Source: an uncultured Mycoplasmatota bacterium (GTDB lineage Bacteria > Bacillota_I > Bacilli_A > RF39 > UBA660). Taken from it: a DNA stretch of 17,296 nt. Location of the stretch: NCBI GenBank assembly GCA_947572405.1, contig CANPBV010000026.1, forward strand, positions 1-17,296. Direction: 5' to 3'. The position numbers were made by a program, and so were the translations under genes. The notes below the pieces were generated by a model. The model worked only from the letters and a program-made list of their open reading frames with translations, searched no databases and had not been told where the DNA came from. Numbering within the stretch: position 1 is the stretch's first letter; each line of letters opens with the position of its first letter. This document shows, piece by piece, positions 6,687 to 14,262 of the stretch.

Positions 6687-7412
6687 ATGATAAAACAAAT
6701 TGCGAATGTAAATGTAAATTATATTGACTATGGTGAGGGAACAGAGGCTCTTGTCTTTTTGCATGGTTGGGGACAAAATATAGCAATGATGAAACCAATT
6801 GCTGATCCTTTTTGTAAAGAATATCGTATTGTTATTCTGGACTTGCCAGGGTTTGGGGAAAGCATTGAACTAAATTCTGTATGGAGTTTATATGATTATG
6901 TAGAAATGCTTCATACATTGTTAACAGAACTTAAAATTGAAAACCCAATTCTTCTGGGACACTCATTTGGAGGAAAAATAAGTCTTTTATACGGAACAAA
7001 ATATCCCGTTAAAAAAATTGTAACATTTGGAAGCCCATATAAAAGAGGGGTTCAAAAAATTAGCATGAAAACGAAAGTATTAAAAGGATTAAAAAAAGTT
7101 CCAGTGATAAATAAATTAGAAGGTTTTGCCAAAAAACATATTGGTTCAACGGACTATAAAAGTGCTAGCCCAATAATGAGAGAGATTCTGGTAAATCACG
7201 TCAATTTGGATATATCAAATCAGTTAAATAAAATAAAAGCGCCTACATTATTAATTTGGGGAACTTTAGATCAAGAAGTGCCACTAGAACAGGCTTATGA
7301 GCTTGAAAAATTAATTCCAGATGCTGGAGTGGTAGAATTTCCTAATTGTACGCATTATGCATATTTGGAAAATTTAGCAGGTACAATCAATGTATTACGC
7401 AATTTCTTATAG
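6687..7412 (+). CDS. Alpha/beta hydrolase
   Basis: 241-residue serine hydrolase of the alpha/beta fold, predicted cytoplasmic because no signal peptide is visible. The oxyanion loop HGWGQN lies near residue 26, the nucleophile elbow GHSFGG near 91-96, the probable acid in IWGTLDQEVP near 195 and the catalytic His in NCTHYAYLE near 221, so the triad is complete. It is first in an operon with a MurF-like ligase (10 nt gap) and a D-Ala-D-Ala ligase homologue, which hints at a cell-wall precursor or a related ester/amide as substrate. The fold alone cannot tell esterase, lipase, peptidase or dehalogenase apart. The start is set by the promoter and a GGTG site. Confidence 0.85.
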   Translation: MIKQIANVNVNYIDYGEGTEALVFLHGWGQNIAMMKPIADPFCKEYRIVILDLPGFGESIELNSVWSLYDYVEMLHTLLTELKIENPILLGHSFGGKISLLYGTKYPVKKIVTFGSPYKRGVQKISMKTKVLKGLKKVPVINKLEGFAKKHIGSTDYKSASPIMREILVNHVNLDISNQLNKIKAPTLLIWGTLDQEVPLEQAYELEKLIPDAGVVEFPNCTHYAYLENLAGTINVLRNFL

Positions 7413-7422
7413 GAGGTTTTAT

Positions 7423-9012
7423 ATGTTTTTGAAATTTTTATTTACAACAATTCCTTTTTTAATTCTTATTGCCTTAAAATCAAAAAAAGCGCTACACATG
7501 CTTCAGCAAAATTGGTACAATGATGGAAACCGTTATATTGATTGGATCTTTAAAAATCCAAAAAAAGTTTTTTTCGGACTTGACATATGTTATATTTTGT
7601 TTTTCTTTGGGAAACTAATTGATACAGAAATTTTATTGGTTCTATTTTTTTCATTTTCTTTAATAGTTGTTGTGACTACATGTCAACATATCAAAGAAGA
7701 GCAAGTAAAAAAACCATTAGTAGTAACAAAAAGAGTAAGACGGCTCATTTATACAACAGTTCTTTTATATGGAATTATTTACTTATTAATTGGGATTTTC
7801 TTTAAACGAACAAACTTGTATCTTTATTTTGCATTATTAGGTATTTTTGGATACTTCCATTATTTTGTAATATGGTTAGCCAATATTATGAATAAACCAA
7901 TTGAAAAGTATGTCTTTTATTATTATAAAAGAAGGGCCATTACAAAATTAAAAAGTATGAGTGATATGGTGGTAATTGGAATCACTGGAAGCTATGGAAA
8001 GACAAGTAGCAAAAATATTTTATCAGACATTTTAAATGTCAAATATAATGCCTTTCCAACTCCTAAAAACTTTAATACTACCTATGGAATGATTAACACA
8101 ATTAATAACTATTTAGATAAATTTAGTGATTATTTTATTGCTGAAATGGGAGCTTTTAAAAGAGGGGAAATCAAAGAAATTTGTGATTTGGTCCATCCAA
8201 AACATGGAATTCTGACGAAAGTTGGCACAGCTCATTTAGAAAGTTTTGGAAGTAGAGAAAATATTCAACAGGGAAAATTTGAATTGATTGAATCTCTACC
8301 TGAAGATGGAATTGGAATATTAAATGCGGATGATAATTATCAGAAATCTTATGTTCTAAAAAATAATTGTAAAATTGTTTGGATTGGAATAGAAAATGAA
8401 GCTGATGTACAGGCGACTAATATTGAACTTTCTTATAAAGGTACAAGTTTTGATGTTGTTTTTAAAGGAGAAAAAAAGAAACATCATTTTGAAACAAAAT
8501 TATTAGGAAAAGCGAACGTTTACAATATTTTAGCTGGAATAGCACTTGGAAGAGAGTTAGGATTATCTACTGAACAATTAATGTTAGGCGTAAAAAGAGT
8601 AAATGTGGTCGAACATCGTTTAGAACTTAAAAAATATGGGAATATTAATATTATAGATGATGCTTATAATTCTAATCCAGATGGTTCTAAGATGGCAGTA
8701 GAGGTTCTTGGAATGATGCCAGGTAAAAAAATAATTGTAACCCCTGGAATGATAGAATTAGGACCTGATGGGGATCAATATAACCAAACCTTTGGAGAGC
8801 AAATCGCAGAAGTTGTAGATGAAGCAATACTAGTTGGAGAAAAACAAACAAAAGCTATCTATGATGGATTAGTAAGAAAAAAGTTTCCAAAAGAACACAT
8901 TCATATTTTAAATGATGTGAAATTGGCATTTCCTTTAATGCAGAAATTATCAGAAAAAGAAACTTATGTATTATTAGAAAATGATTTGCCAGACATATTT
9001 AATGAAAAGTAG
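7423..9012 (+). CDS. murF: Membrane-anchored MurF-type Mur ligase
   Basis: MurF joins D-Ala-D-Ala to the UDP-MurNAc-tripeptide. Here (529 residues) the first 160 residues are membrane helices (about 5-20, 50-65, 68-88, 113-133, 138-158). The catalytic part then starts with the P-loop GITGSYGKTSSKN (about 186-198), followed by NFNTTYGMINT, AEMGAFKRGEI, the KVGTAHLESFGS block, NADDN, VEHRLELKK and DDAYNSNPDGSKMAVEVL with TPGMIELG, which are MurF hallmarks. The usual MurF N-terminal substrate domain (DSR...PGxLFVA) is not seen, so the UDP-binding part seems to be replaced by a membrane domain. Start: ATG 7423 after a textbook TAGGAGG (7411-7417); an upstream ATG (7390) lies inside the hydrolase gene. 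Next to a Ddl homologue, a role in D-Ala-D-Ala addition is likely, possibly at the membrane. Symbol by family, not proven function. Confidence 0.8.
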   Translation: MFLKFLFTTIPFLILIALKSKKALHMLQQNWYNDGNRYIDWIFKNPKKVFFGLDICYILFFFGKLIDTEILLVLFFSFSLIVVVTTCQHIKEEQVKKPLVVTKRVRRLIYTTVLLYGIIYLLIGIFFKRTNLYLYFALLGIFGYFHYFVIWLANIMNKPIEKYVFYYYKRRAITKLKSMSDMVVIGITGSYGKTSSKNILSDILNVKYNAFPTPKNFNTTYGMINTINNYLDKFSDYFIAEMGAFKRGEIKEICDLVHPKHGILTKVGTAHLESFGSRENIQQGKFELIESLPEDGIGILNADDNYQKSYVLKNNCKIVWIGIENEADVQATNIELSYKGTSFDVVFKGEKKKHHFETKLLGKANVYNILAGIALGRELGLSTEQLMLGVKRVNVVEHRLELKKYGNINIIDDAYNSNPDGSKMAVEVLGMMPGKKIIVTPGMIELGPDGDQYNQTFGEQIAEVVDEAILVGEKQTKAIYDGLVRKKFPKEHIHILNDVKLAFPLMQKLSEKETYVLLENDLPDIFNEK

Positions 9013-9027
9013 AAAGAAGTTGAGCTT

Positions 9028-10227
9028 ATGAAAATTAGGGTAGGAGTATTATTTGGAGGAGCAACTGTAGAACATGAAGTCAGTATTATTTCAGCTGTGC
9101 AAGCTATGGGTTATATGAATTCAGATAAATATGAAATTATTCCGATTTATATTGGAAAAGATCGTATTTGGTATACTGGGAAAATGCTTATGGATATTGA
9201 AGTCTATAAAGATTTGGATATGATAAAAAGATATGCCAAACAAGTGATGTTGTGTAAACGAGATGGAGCCTATGTGTTAGAAACTACTAAGGGATTGCTT
9301 CGAAAAGCAGTATCGGAATTAGATATTGCCTTTCCAATCGTACATGGAAATAATGCGGAGGATGGAACCTTACAGGGACTTTTAGATTCCATTGGAATTC
9401 CATATGTTGGTAGTAGTGTTTTAGGATCCGCACTTGGACAAGATAAGGTTGTTATGAAACAAATTATGAAAGATTCTGGCCTACCACTTGTAGATTATAC
9501 ATGGTTTTTTGATAATGAATATTTAGAAGATACAGATAATGTTTTAAAAAATATAAAAAAACTTGGTTATCCAGTCATTGTAAAACCTGCAACATTAGGA
9601 AGTAGTATCGGAATTACTTATGTAAAAGATCATGATCATATTATTGATGCAATTAATGAAGCAATACGCTATGATAATAAGATTGTGGTAGAAAAAGCAG
9701 TGGAGGATTTAATAGAAGTAAATTGTAGTGTTCTTGGAAATTACGAATATAGAGAAACAAGTTTATTAGAAGAAGTAGTAGGTGTAGAAGAATTTTTAAC
9801 TTATCAAGATAAATATTTAAGCAATGGGAAAGGAACCAAATCTAAGGGAATGGCCTCTGCCAATCGAATTATTCCTGCTAGATTAGATAATAAAATGACT
9901 GAAGAAATTAGGGAATTAGCCAAAGAAGTTTGTCGTGTATTGAATTTAAGTGGTGTAACTAGAGTTGATTTCTTAATTGATAAAAAGAAAAATCAAGTTT
10001 ATGTAAATGAACCAAATACAATTCCTGGCTCATTATCATTCTACTTATGGGAACCAACGGGAAAATCATATGAGGCATTATTAGACGATATGATCACATT
10101 AGGAATTAAGGAATTTAAAAGAAGAAATAAGAAAATAGACACATTTGAAACCAATATCTTAAGTAATTTTAGCGGAGGAAAAGGCTGTAAAGGACTAAAA
10201 GGTGTCAAAGGAGCAAAGAGAATATAA
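9028..10227 (+). CDS. ddl: D-alanine--D-alanine ligase family protein
   Basis: ATP-grasp ligase, 399 residues, that normally condenses two D-Ala for peptidoglycan. N-terminal VGVLFGGATVEHEVSIISA is the classical Ddl start. VHGNNAEDGTLQGLLDSIGIPYVGSSVLGSALGQDK, KPATLGSSIGI, a YQDKYLSN loop and TRVDFLID follow. Deviations: HGNNAEDG in place of HGxxGEDG, and NEPNTIPGSLSFYLW in place of NExNTxPGFT. This is a recognisable variant subfamily in Firmicutes, but its acceptor specificity is not certain (D-Ala, D-Lac, D-Ser or other). The last about 18 residues are rich in Gly and Lys (GGKGCKGLKGVKG). It follows murF by 15 nt with a weak ribosome site and ends the operon. Confidence 0.85.
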   Translation: MKIRVGVLFGGATVEHEVSIISAVQAMGYMNSDKYEIIPIYIGKDRIWYTGKMLMDIEVYKDLDMIKRYAKQVMLCKRDGAYVLETTKGLLRKAVSELDIAFPIVHGNNAEDGTLQGLLDSIGIPYVGSSVLGSALGQDKVVMKQIMKDSGLPLVDYTWFFDNEYLEDTDNVLKNIKKLGYPVIVKPATLGSSIGITYVKDHDHIIDAINEAIRYDNKIVVEKAVEDLIEVNCSVLGNYEYRETSLLEEVVGVEEFLTYQDKYLSNGKGTKSKGMASANRIIPARLDNKMTEEIRELAKEVCRVLNLSGVTRVDFLIDKKKNQVYVNEPNTIPGSLSFYLWEPTGKSYEALLDDMITLGIKEFKRRNKKIDTFETNILSNFSGGKGCKGLKGVKGAKRI

Positions 10228-10233
10228 TTTATT

Positions 10234-10262
10234 ATAGGAACAGCAAATGTTTCTATTTTTTT
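10234..10262 (+). terminator. Terminator of the murF-ddl operon
   Basis: ATAGGAACA (10234-10242) pairs with TGTTTCTAT (10248-10256, one G-U) around GCAAA, then a T7 run. Clear intrinsic terminator. Confidence 0.85.
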
Positions 10263-10269
10263 GTAAATG

Positions 10270-10278
10270 TGCTATACT
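10270..10278 (+). promoter_or_regulatory. Extended -10 promoter of the DUF6440 gene
   Basis: TGCTATACT, a TGN-extended -10 box, 8 nt after the preceding T run. The leader to the ATG is about 35 nt. No clear -35. Confidence 0.5.
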
Positions 10279-10317
10279 AATTTTATAGATAAATTTTGAC
10301 TTGAAAGGGGAAATATT

Positions 10318-10491
10318 ATGGGAAAAAAAGAAAGTAGATTTGAAAAAGTTTACACACAGGGGAAAATAAATGGAGTAGAAATTTGGGTAGATAAAGATAC
10401 TGGTGTAAATTATGTATTCTGCTTTAATGGTTATTCTGGTGGAATGACAGTTTTATTAGATAGTGAAGGAAAACCAGTTATTACGAAGTAA
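10318..10491 (+). CDS. Small DUF6440-like protein
   Basis: 57 residues. A strong AAAGGGG site (10304-10310) lies 7 nt before the ATG. The sequence has RFEKVYTQGKINGVEIWVDKDTGVNYVF, then FNGYSGGMTVLLDSEGKP. The pattern of RFE, a hydrophobic strand, D-x-x-T-G-V-N-Y and GY-x-GG-x-T-x-L-L-D-x-x-G-K-P matches the DUF6440 family of short beta-rich proteins as I remember it. Function is unknown. It has its own promoter and a terminator on each side, so it is monocistronic. Confidence 0.8.
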   Translation: MGKKESRFEKVYTQGKINGVEIWVDKDTGVNYVFCFNGYSGGMTVLLDSEGKPVITK

Positions 10492-10514
10492 TTCTATAAT
10501 GTATGAATTATAAC

Positions 10515-10547
10515 AAGTAGATGATAAGTAGTCTACTTTTCATTTTT
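10515..10547 (+). terminator. Terminator of the DUF6440 gene
   Basis: AAGTAGA (10515-10521) pairs with TCTACTT (10532-10538) around a 10-nt loop, followed by the T-rich TTCATTTTT. Reasonable but not strong. Confidence 0.55.
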
Positions 10548-10593
10548 GTACTTTAGAAAATATCAAAATTAGCTATTCCATTTTTTAAAAATG

Positions 10594-10602
10594 TGTTATA
10601 AT
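10594..10602 (+). promoter_or_regulatory. Promoter of tRNA-Gln and the T-box/gltX transcript
   Basis: TGTTATAAT, a TGN-extended -10 box, 11 nt before the first tRNA base. As there is no room for a promoter between the tRNA and the T-box, it probably drives both. Confidence 0.65.
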
Positions 10603-10613
10603 ATATTTGTGAT

Positions 10614-10689
10614 TGCCTCGTAGCCAAGTGGTAAGGCATCGGACTCTGACTCCGACATTTCGCTAGTTCGAACCTAGCCGAGGCAGCCA
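10614..10689 (+). tRNA. tRNA-Gln (anticodon CUG)
   Basis: Complete cloverleaf: acceptor TGCCTCG with CGAGGCA, D arm GCC-AAGTGGTAA-GGC, anticodon stem TCGGA/TCCGA with loop CTCTGAC (anticodon CTG, reads CAG), T arm GCTAG-TTCGAAC-CTAGC, discriminator G and encoded CCA. U1-A72 and the D loop match the known E. coli tRNA-Gln. In bacteria without GlnRS this tRNA is first charged with Glu and then amidated by GatCAB, which makes the nearby glutamyl-tRNA synthetase gene notable. Confidence 0.95.
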
Positions 10690-10700
10690 AATATATATTG

Positions 10701-10897
10701 AAGAAGCATTGAGTAAGAAGAGTATAATCATTGTTTTTTTTAAAAGAGACTTCATGGATGGTGAAAATGAAGAAAAAGCAGATTAGAAGAAACTTAGGAG
10801 CTTAAAACGTCGATGGCGTTAACATAAGAGATAATAGAAATATTATGAAGTAAGGTGGTACCGCGACTTTTCGCCCTTACAACATAATATTTTTTTG
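10701..10897 (+). promoter_or_regulatory. T-box riboswitch leader of gltX, specifier GAA (Glu)
   Basis: The T-box sequence AAGGTGGTACCGCG (10852-10865) can expose TGGT to the NCCA end of uncharged tRNA. Stem I can be folded as AAGC..TTGAG (10704-10713) with CTTAG..GCTT (10793-10803), then TAATC/GATTA and a T-rich helix, with a distal hairpin CTTCAT..ATGAAG holding GATGGTGAAA. The AGTA motif (10712-10715) faces the specifier-loop strand GAAGAAA (10786-10792), which I read as GAA, specifier GAA, A. Stem III is AACG..CGTT. The terminator pairs AATATTATG (10839-10847) with CATAATATT (10883-10891), then T7. Uncharged tRNA-Glu should allow read-through into gltX. Confidence 0.9.
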
Positions 10898-10917
10898 TTT
10901 AAGAGAGGATTGATAAA

Positions 10918-12570
10918 ATGACAAACAAAGAATTGGCAAATTTAATATTTCCAAATATTACAAAAACAATAGCAGATTATGAGAATTTGTATCCAAAAAG
11001 AAACTTGGATGAAAAAGCAATAGTGACTCGTTTTGCACCATCTCCAACTGGATTTGTGCATTTAGGTTCTTTATTTTCATCTTTTGTTGCAAGAAAAGTA
11101 GCAACACAAACAAATGGAATTTGTTTTCTTCGAATTGAAGATACAGACCAGGAAAGACTTGTAGAAAACAGTGTAACAGAAATCATTAGAGATTTAAAAA
11201 ATTATCAAATTGAATTTGATGAAGGAATGATTAGTGAAGAAGAGGAAAAAGGCAATTATGGACCTTACATTCAAAGTAAGCGAAAAGATATTTATCAAGC
11301 ATTTGCAAAATATTTAATAGAAGAAGGACTTGCTTATCCATGCTTTTTAACAGAGTCTGAACTAGCAGAAATTAGAGAAGTTCAAGAAGCTTCAAAAGAA
11401 AGAATTGGATGCTATGGAAAATATGCAAAATATAGAGATTTGCCAAATGAGATGGTAGCTGAAAAAATTGGGAATGGGGAACCTTATATCATTCGCTTAA
11501 AGTCACCTGGAAATTTTGACAAAAAGGTTGCTGTCAATGATTTGATTCGAGGAAAAATAGAATTTCCAGAGAATGATTTGGATATTGTGATTATTAAAAA
11601 AGATGGACTTCCAACTTATCATTTTGCGCATTTAGTAGATGATTATTTAATGGGGACGACTCATGTAATAAGAGGAGATGAATGGGTATCCTCTTTACCA
11701 GTTCATGTACAATTATTTGAAGTATTTGGTTTTAAAGCTCCAAAATATGCTCATCTTTCTCCACTTATGAAAATAGATGAGGAAACGGGTGGAAAAAGAA
11801 AACTAAGTAAAAGAAAGGATCCAGAGTTAGCAGTGAGTTTCTATCATGAAGCAGGAATTCCAGAAGAAGCAGTTTTATTATACTTAATGACAATTGCTAA
11901 TTCTAATTTTGAAGCTTGGTTTGATGCTAATCCAAATGCTTCTATCAATGAATTTACTTTTGATTTTAAAAAAGTAAGTGCAAGTGGGGCTTTATTTGAT
12001 TTAGAAAAACTAAATAATATTTCAAAAAATTATATTAGCAAATTAAAAGCAACAGAAGTGTATGATAGAACTCTTATTTATGCCAAAGAATTTGACTTAG
12101 AATTTGCTTCTATTTTGGAAAAATATCCAGATTATTCTACCGCTATTTTTAATATTGAAAGAGAGCAAAAAAAGCCTAGAAAGGATTATGCAACTTTTAA
12201 AGATGTAAAAAAAGAAGTATGGTATATGTATGATGAATTATTTACAGGGGATATCAATTATGAATTTGGAAAAGTAAATGATGAATCAGAAATTCATACT
12301 ATTTTGTCTACTTATTTTACTAAATACTATAATGTAGATGACGATAAAGAAACATGGTTTAACAAAATAAAAGAATTGTCAAAAGAATTGGGATATTGTC
12401 CAGACATGAAAGAATATAAAGCCGCTCCAGACGCTTATAAAGGAAATGTAGCAGATATTAGTACAGTGATTCGTGTTGCACTTACTTCTAAATCACAAAC
12501 TCCAGATTTATATGAAATTTTAAAATTATTAGGAATAGAAAGAATTCAAAATAGAATTTCTAAATTTTGA
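10918..12570 (+). CDS. gltX: Glutamate--tRNA ligase
   Basis: Class I aminoacyl-tRNA synthetase that attaches Glu to tRNA-Glu and, in many low-GC bacteria, also to tRNA-Gln. 550 residues. Rossmann start RFAPSPTGFVHLGSLFSS with the HIGH-type motif HLGS (48-51), then FLRIEDTDQER; DGLPTYHFAHLVDDYLMGTTHVIRGDEW is the canonical GlxRS core. The KMSKS-type loop is KLSKRKDPE (about 295-303). The C-terminal part is the helical anticodon-binding region. It is longer than the common about 480-residue form, like clostridial variants. GlnRS is less likely, because the core (FAPSPTG, LRIEDTD) is the bacterial GluRS type. A GAGAGG site lies 9 nt before the ATG. Expression is controlled by the T-box. Confidence 0.93.
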   Translation: MTNKELANLIFPNITKTIADYENLYPKRNLDEKAIVTRFAPSPTGFVHLGSLFSSFVARKVATQTNGICFLRIEDTDQERLVENSVTEIIRDLKNYQIEFDEGMISEEEEKGNYGPYIQSKRKDIYQAFAKYLIEEGLAYPCFLTESELAEIREVQEASKERIGCYGKYAKYRDLPNEMVAEKIGNGEPYIIRLKSPGNFDKKVAVNDLIRGKIEFPENDLDIVIIKKDGLPTYHFAHLVDDYLMGTTHVIRGDEWVSSLPVHVQLFEVFGFKAPKYAHLSPLMKIDEETGGKRKLSKRKDPELAVSFYHEAGIPEEAVLLYLMTIANSNFEAWFDANPNASINEFTFDFKKVSASGALFDLEKLNNISKNYISKLKATEVYDRTLIYAKEFDLEFASILEKYPDYSTAIFNIEREQKKPRKDYATFKDVKKEVWYMYDELFTGDINYEFGKVNDESEIHTILSTYFTKYYNVDDDKETWFNKIKELSKELGYCPDMKEYKAAPDAYKGNVADISTVIRVALTSKSQTPDLYEILKLLGIERIQNRISKF

Positions 12571-12571
12571 T

Positions 12572-12959
12572 ATGATGATTGTAAAAAAATGGAATTTGAG
12601 TTATTTATGTGAAAGTAAAGAAAAGTGGCAAGAGTTAGGAACCAAATTATCAAAAAGAAAAGATTCCTTTAGCTACATTACTTATAGTGGGGTTCCTTAT
12701 ACCATGTTACAGTATCATGGAGATATGAATTCTTTGCGAATTCTTGCCCATGAAACTGGACATATGGTTCATACTTCTTTAGCAAAAGAAAATAAATTTG
12801 AATACTTTGAATATTCTCTTTTCTTGTGAACTTAAAAAATGATTTGAAGAAATAGTTCTAGAAACAATTGTTTATAAATTAAATAAAACAAGTAAAGATG
12901 CGATTGCTAACTTTTTGAATTCAATTTATTTACTAAAAAAACAGTATATGATAAAATAA
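12572..12959 (+). pseudogene. Oligoendopeptidase F (M3) remnant with internal deletion
   Basis: An 85-codon frame starts 1 nt after the gltX stop without its own ribosome site. It begins like PepF (WNLSYLCESKEKWQE) and then jumps straight to the active-site region (PYTMLQYHGDMNSLRILAHETGHMVHTSL, with zinc motif HETGH), followed by EYFEYSLFL and a stop where the family continues with the conserved Glu ligand segment. PepF is about 600 residues, so some 300 residues between start and active site are missing, and the C-terminal part is broken. To 12959 there are scattered frames (NDLKK; then from 12843 a 38-codon stretch with ANFLNSIYLLKK) that may be the decayed 3' end. No active peptidase is expected. 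Confidence 0.8.
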
Positions 12960-12984
12960 AGATAATAAGGAAAGTAGTGGAAGT

Positions 12985-14217
12985 ATGTCAAAGAATTATC
13001 AGTCGTTATTTAGTTTGAGGCTTTTAAAAAGTATTATTGGTATATTTACAAGTAACTTTTTGGTTTTATATTTTTTAGAACTTAATAATCAAAATATATT
13101 GCCTCTTGGAATTTATTATATTGTTGTTTATCTTACCATTTTTTTAACGATTTTCTTTGTTAGAAATATTTGTAAAACAAAAAGAAGGATTTATTTGCTT
13201 CGTATTGGTATTTTATTAAATTTTGTTTATTTTTTATTGCTTGCCATATTAAAAGAAAAGATTATTTCTTATGTTTGGATCATTGGTTTAATCTATGGAC
13301 TAGAAGAAGGTTTTTATTATTCTATTTATAACAATTTTGAATCGACAGGAATCAGTAATGAAGAAAGGGCTAAATTTATTGGTTCTTATACTGCATGGAA
13401 AGCGATTTTAGGAATGTTAATCCCCGTTTTTTTCGGTTCTTTGATTAGTGCTGAAGGATTTGGAAGAGCAGTAATTGTCGTGCTTATTTTAGTAATGTTT
13501 CAAATTGCATGTTCACTTATTTTCAAAGATTCTCATATTCCAACAGCAGATAAAACAGATTTAAGAGGATATGCAAAACTAGTAGAAAGAAAAACTTGTG
13601 TTCAGAAGTCCTATTTATTGTCTATTTTTGAAGGCTTTATTTATAATGGAGCTTTTAATAGTATTGTTACTGTTTATATTATTAAAGTATTTAGTAATAG
13701 TTTTGAATTAGGAATCTTTACTGCTTTATTTAGCTTGGTAACTTGTATTTGTGGAATTTTGTTTGCAAAAAAAGTAAAAGAGCAAGACTATCAAAAATTA
13801 TTAAAATTTTCTACCTTTTTCATGATTACAGGAATTATTTTTATTATGATTGCTTGTAATACATTTACTATAATTTTATTTAATTTTTTTCTAGAATTTT
13901 CAAAGTCTTTAATGACTTTGATTAACGGAAAGAATGCATTTGACATTACCAATTTGTCAGAGATCAAAAACAAATATAAGGAAGAATACTTTTTGGGACT
14001 AGAAGGTTCCTTGATGATTGGAAGAATTATGAGTTATGGCATTTTCATTTTACTCTCTTTTGCAACAACAGTAGTAGAAACAAATCTGATTTTAGTAATT
14101 TTCATGCTTGTTATCTTTTGTTTAGGAGCTGCTTCCATTGCACTGAATAAAGAAAGAAGAGTACAGGAAAATAAAAATCATTCTATTTCAAAAAATATGT
14201 TAAAAGAACAAAAATGA
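12985..14217 (+). CDS. MFS-type transporter
   Basis: 410 residues with about 11-12 hydrophobic segments in two halves, separated by a charged central loop near residues 180-210 (DSHIPTADKTDLRGYAKLVERKT). The loop between helices 2 and 3 contains KTKRRIYLLR, the usual MFS basic turn, and GLEEGFYYSIYN resembles helices of sugar/drug MFS carriers. The tail is hydrophilic (about 390-410). The substrate cannot be read from the sequence. Start: ATG 12985, with purine-rich AAGGAAAG and GTGGAAG upstream; a weak TATGAT (12947-12952) may be the -10. It follows the pepF remnant and precedes the flavin reductase gene by 45 nt. Confidence 0.8.
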   Translation: MSKNYQSLFSLRLLKSIIGIFTSNFLVLYFLELNNQNILPLGIYYIVVYLTIFLTIFFVRNICKTKRRIYLLRIGILLNFVYFLLLAILKEKIISYVWIIGLIYGLEEGFYYSIYNNFESTGISNEERAKFIGSYTAWKAILGMLIPVFFGSLISAEGFGRAVIVVLILVMFQIACSLIFKDSHIPTADKTDLRGYAKLVERKTCVQKSYLLSIFEGFIYNGAFNSIVTVYIIKVFSNSFELGIFTALFSLVTCICGILFAKKVKEQDYQKLLKFSTFFMITGIIFIMIACNTFTIILFNFFLEFSKSLMTLINGKNAFDITNLSEIKNKYKEEYFLGLEGSLMIGRIMSYGIFILLSFATTVVETNLILVIFMLVIFCLGAASIALNKERRVQENKNHSISKNMLKEQK

Positions 14218-14225
14218 TTGATTCT

Positions 14226-14239
14226 GTAATATATATTAC
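14226..14239. promoter_or_regulatory. Perfect palindrome before the flavin reductase gene
   Basis: GTAATATATATTAC is a 14-bp perfect palindrome between the MFS stop and the ribosome site of the next gene. It could be a repressor operator, but it is AT-rich and may be chance. Confidence 0.3.
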
Positions 14240-14262
14240 GATATTGATAAAGGAGAAAAAGG

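Noticed and set aside
10779..10781. CAG as the T-box specifier, which would match the adjacent tRNA-Gln(CUG)
   Set aside because: These bases pair in the T-rich/A-rich helix above the specifier loop in my fold, whereas GAA sits in the loop opposite AGTA and is followed by A.
12862..12873. Palindrome AAACAATTGTTT as an operator
   Set aside because: It lies within the decayed pepF region, far from a convincing promoter, and is easily expected in DNA this AT-rich.
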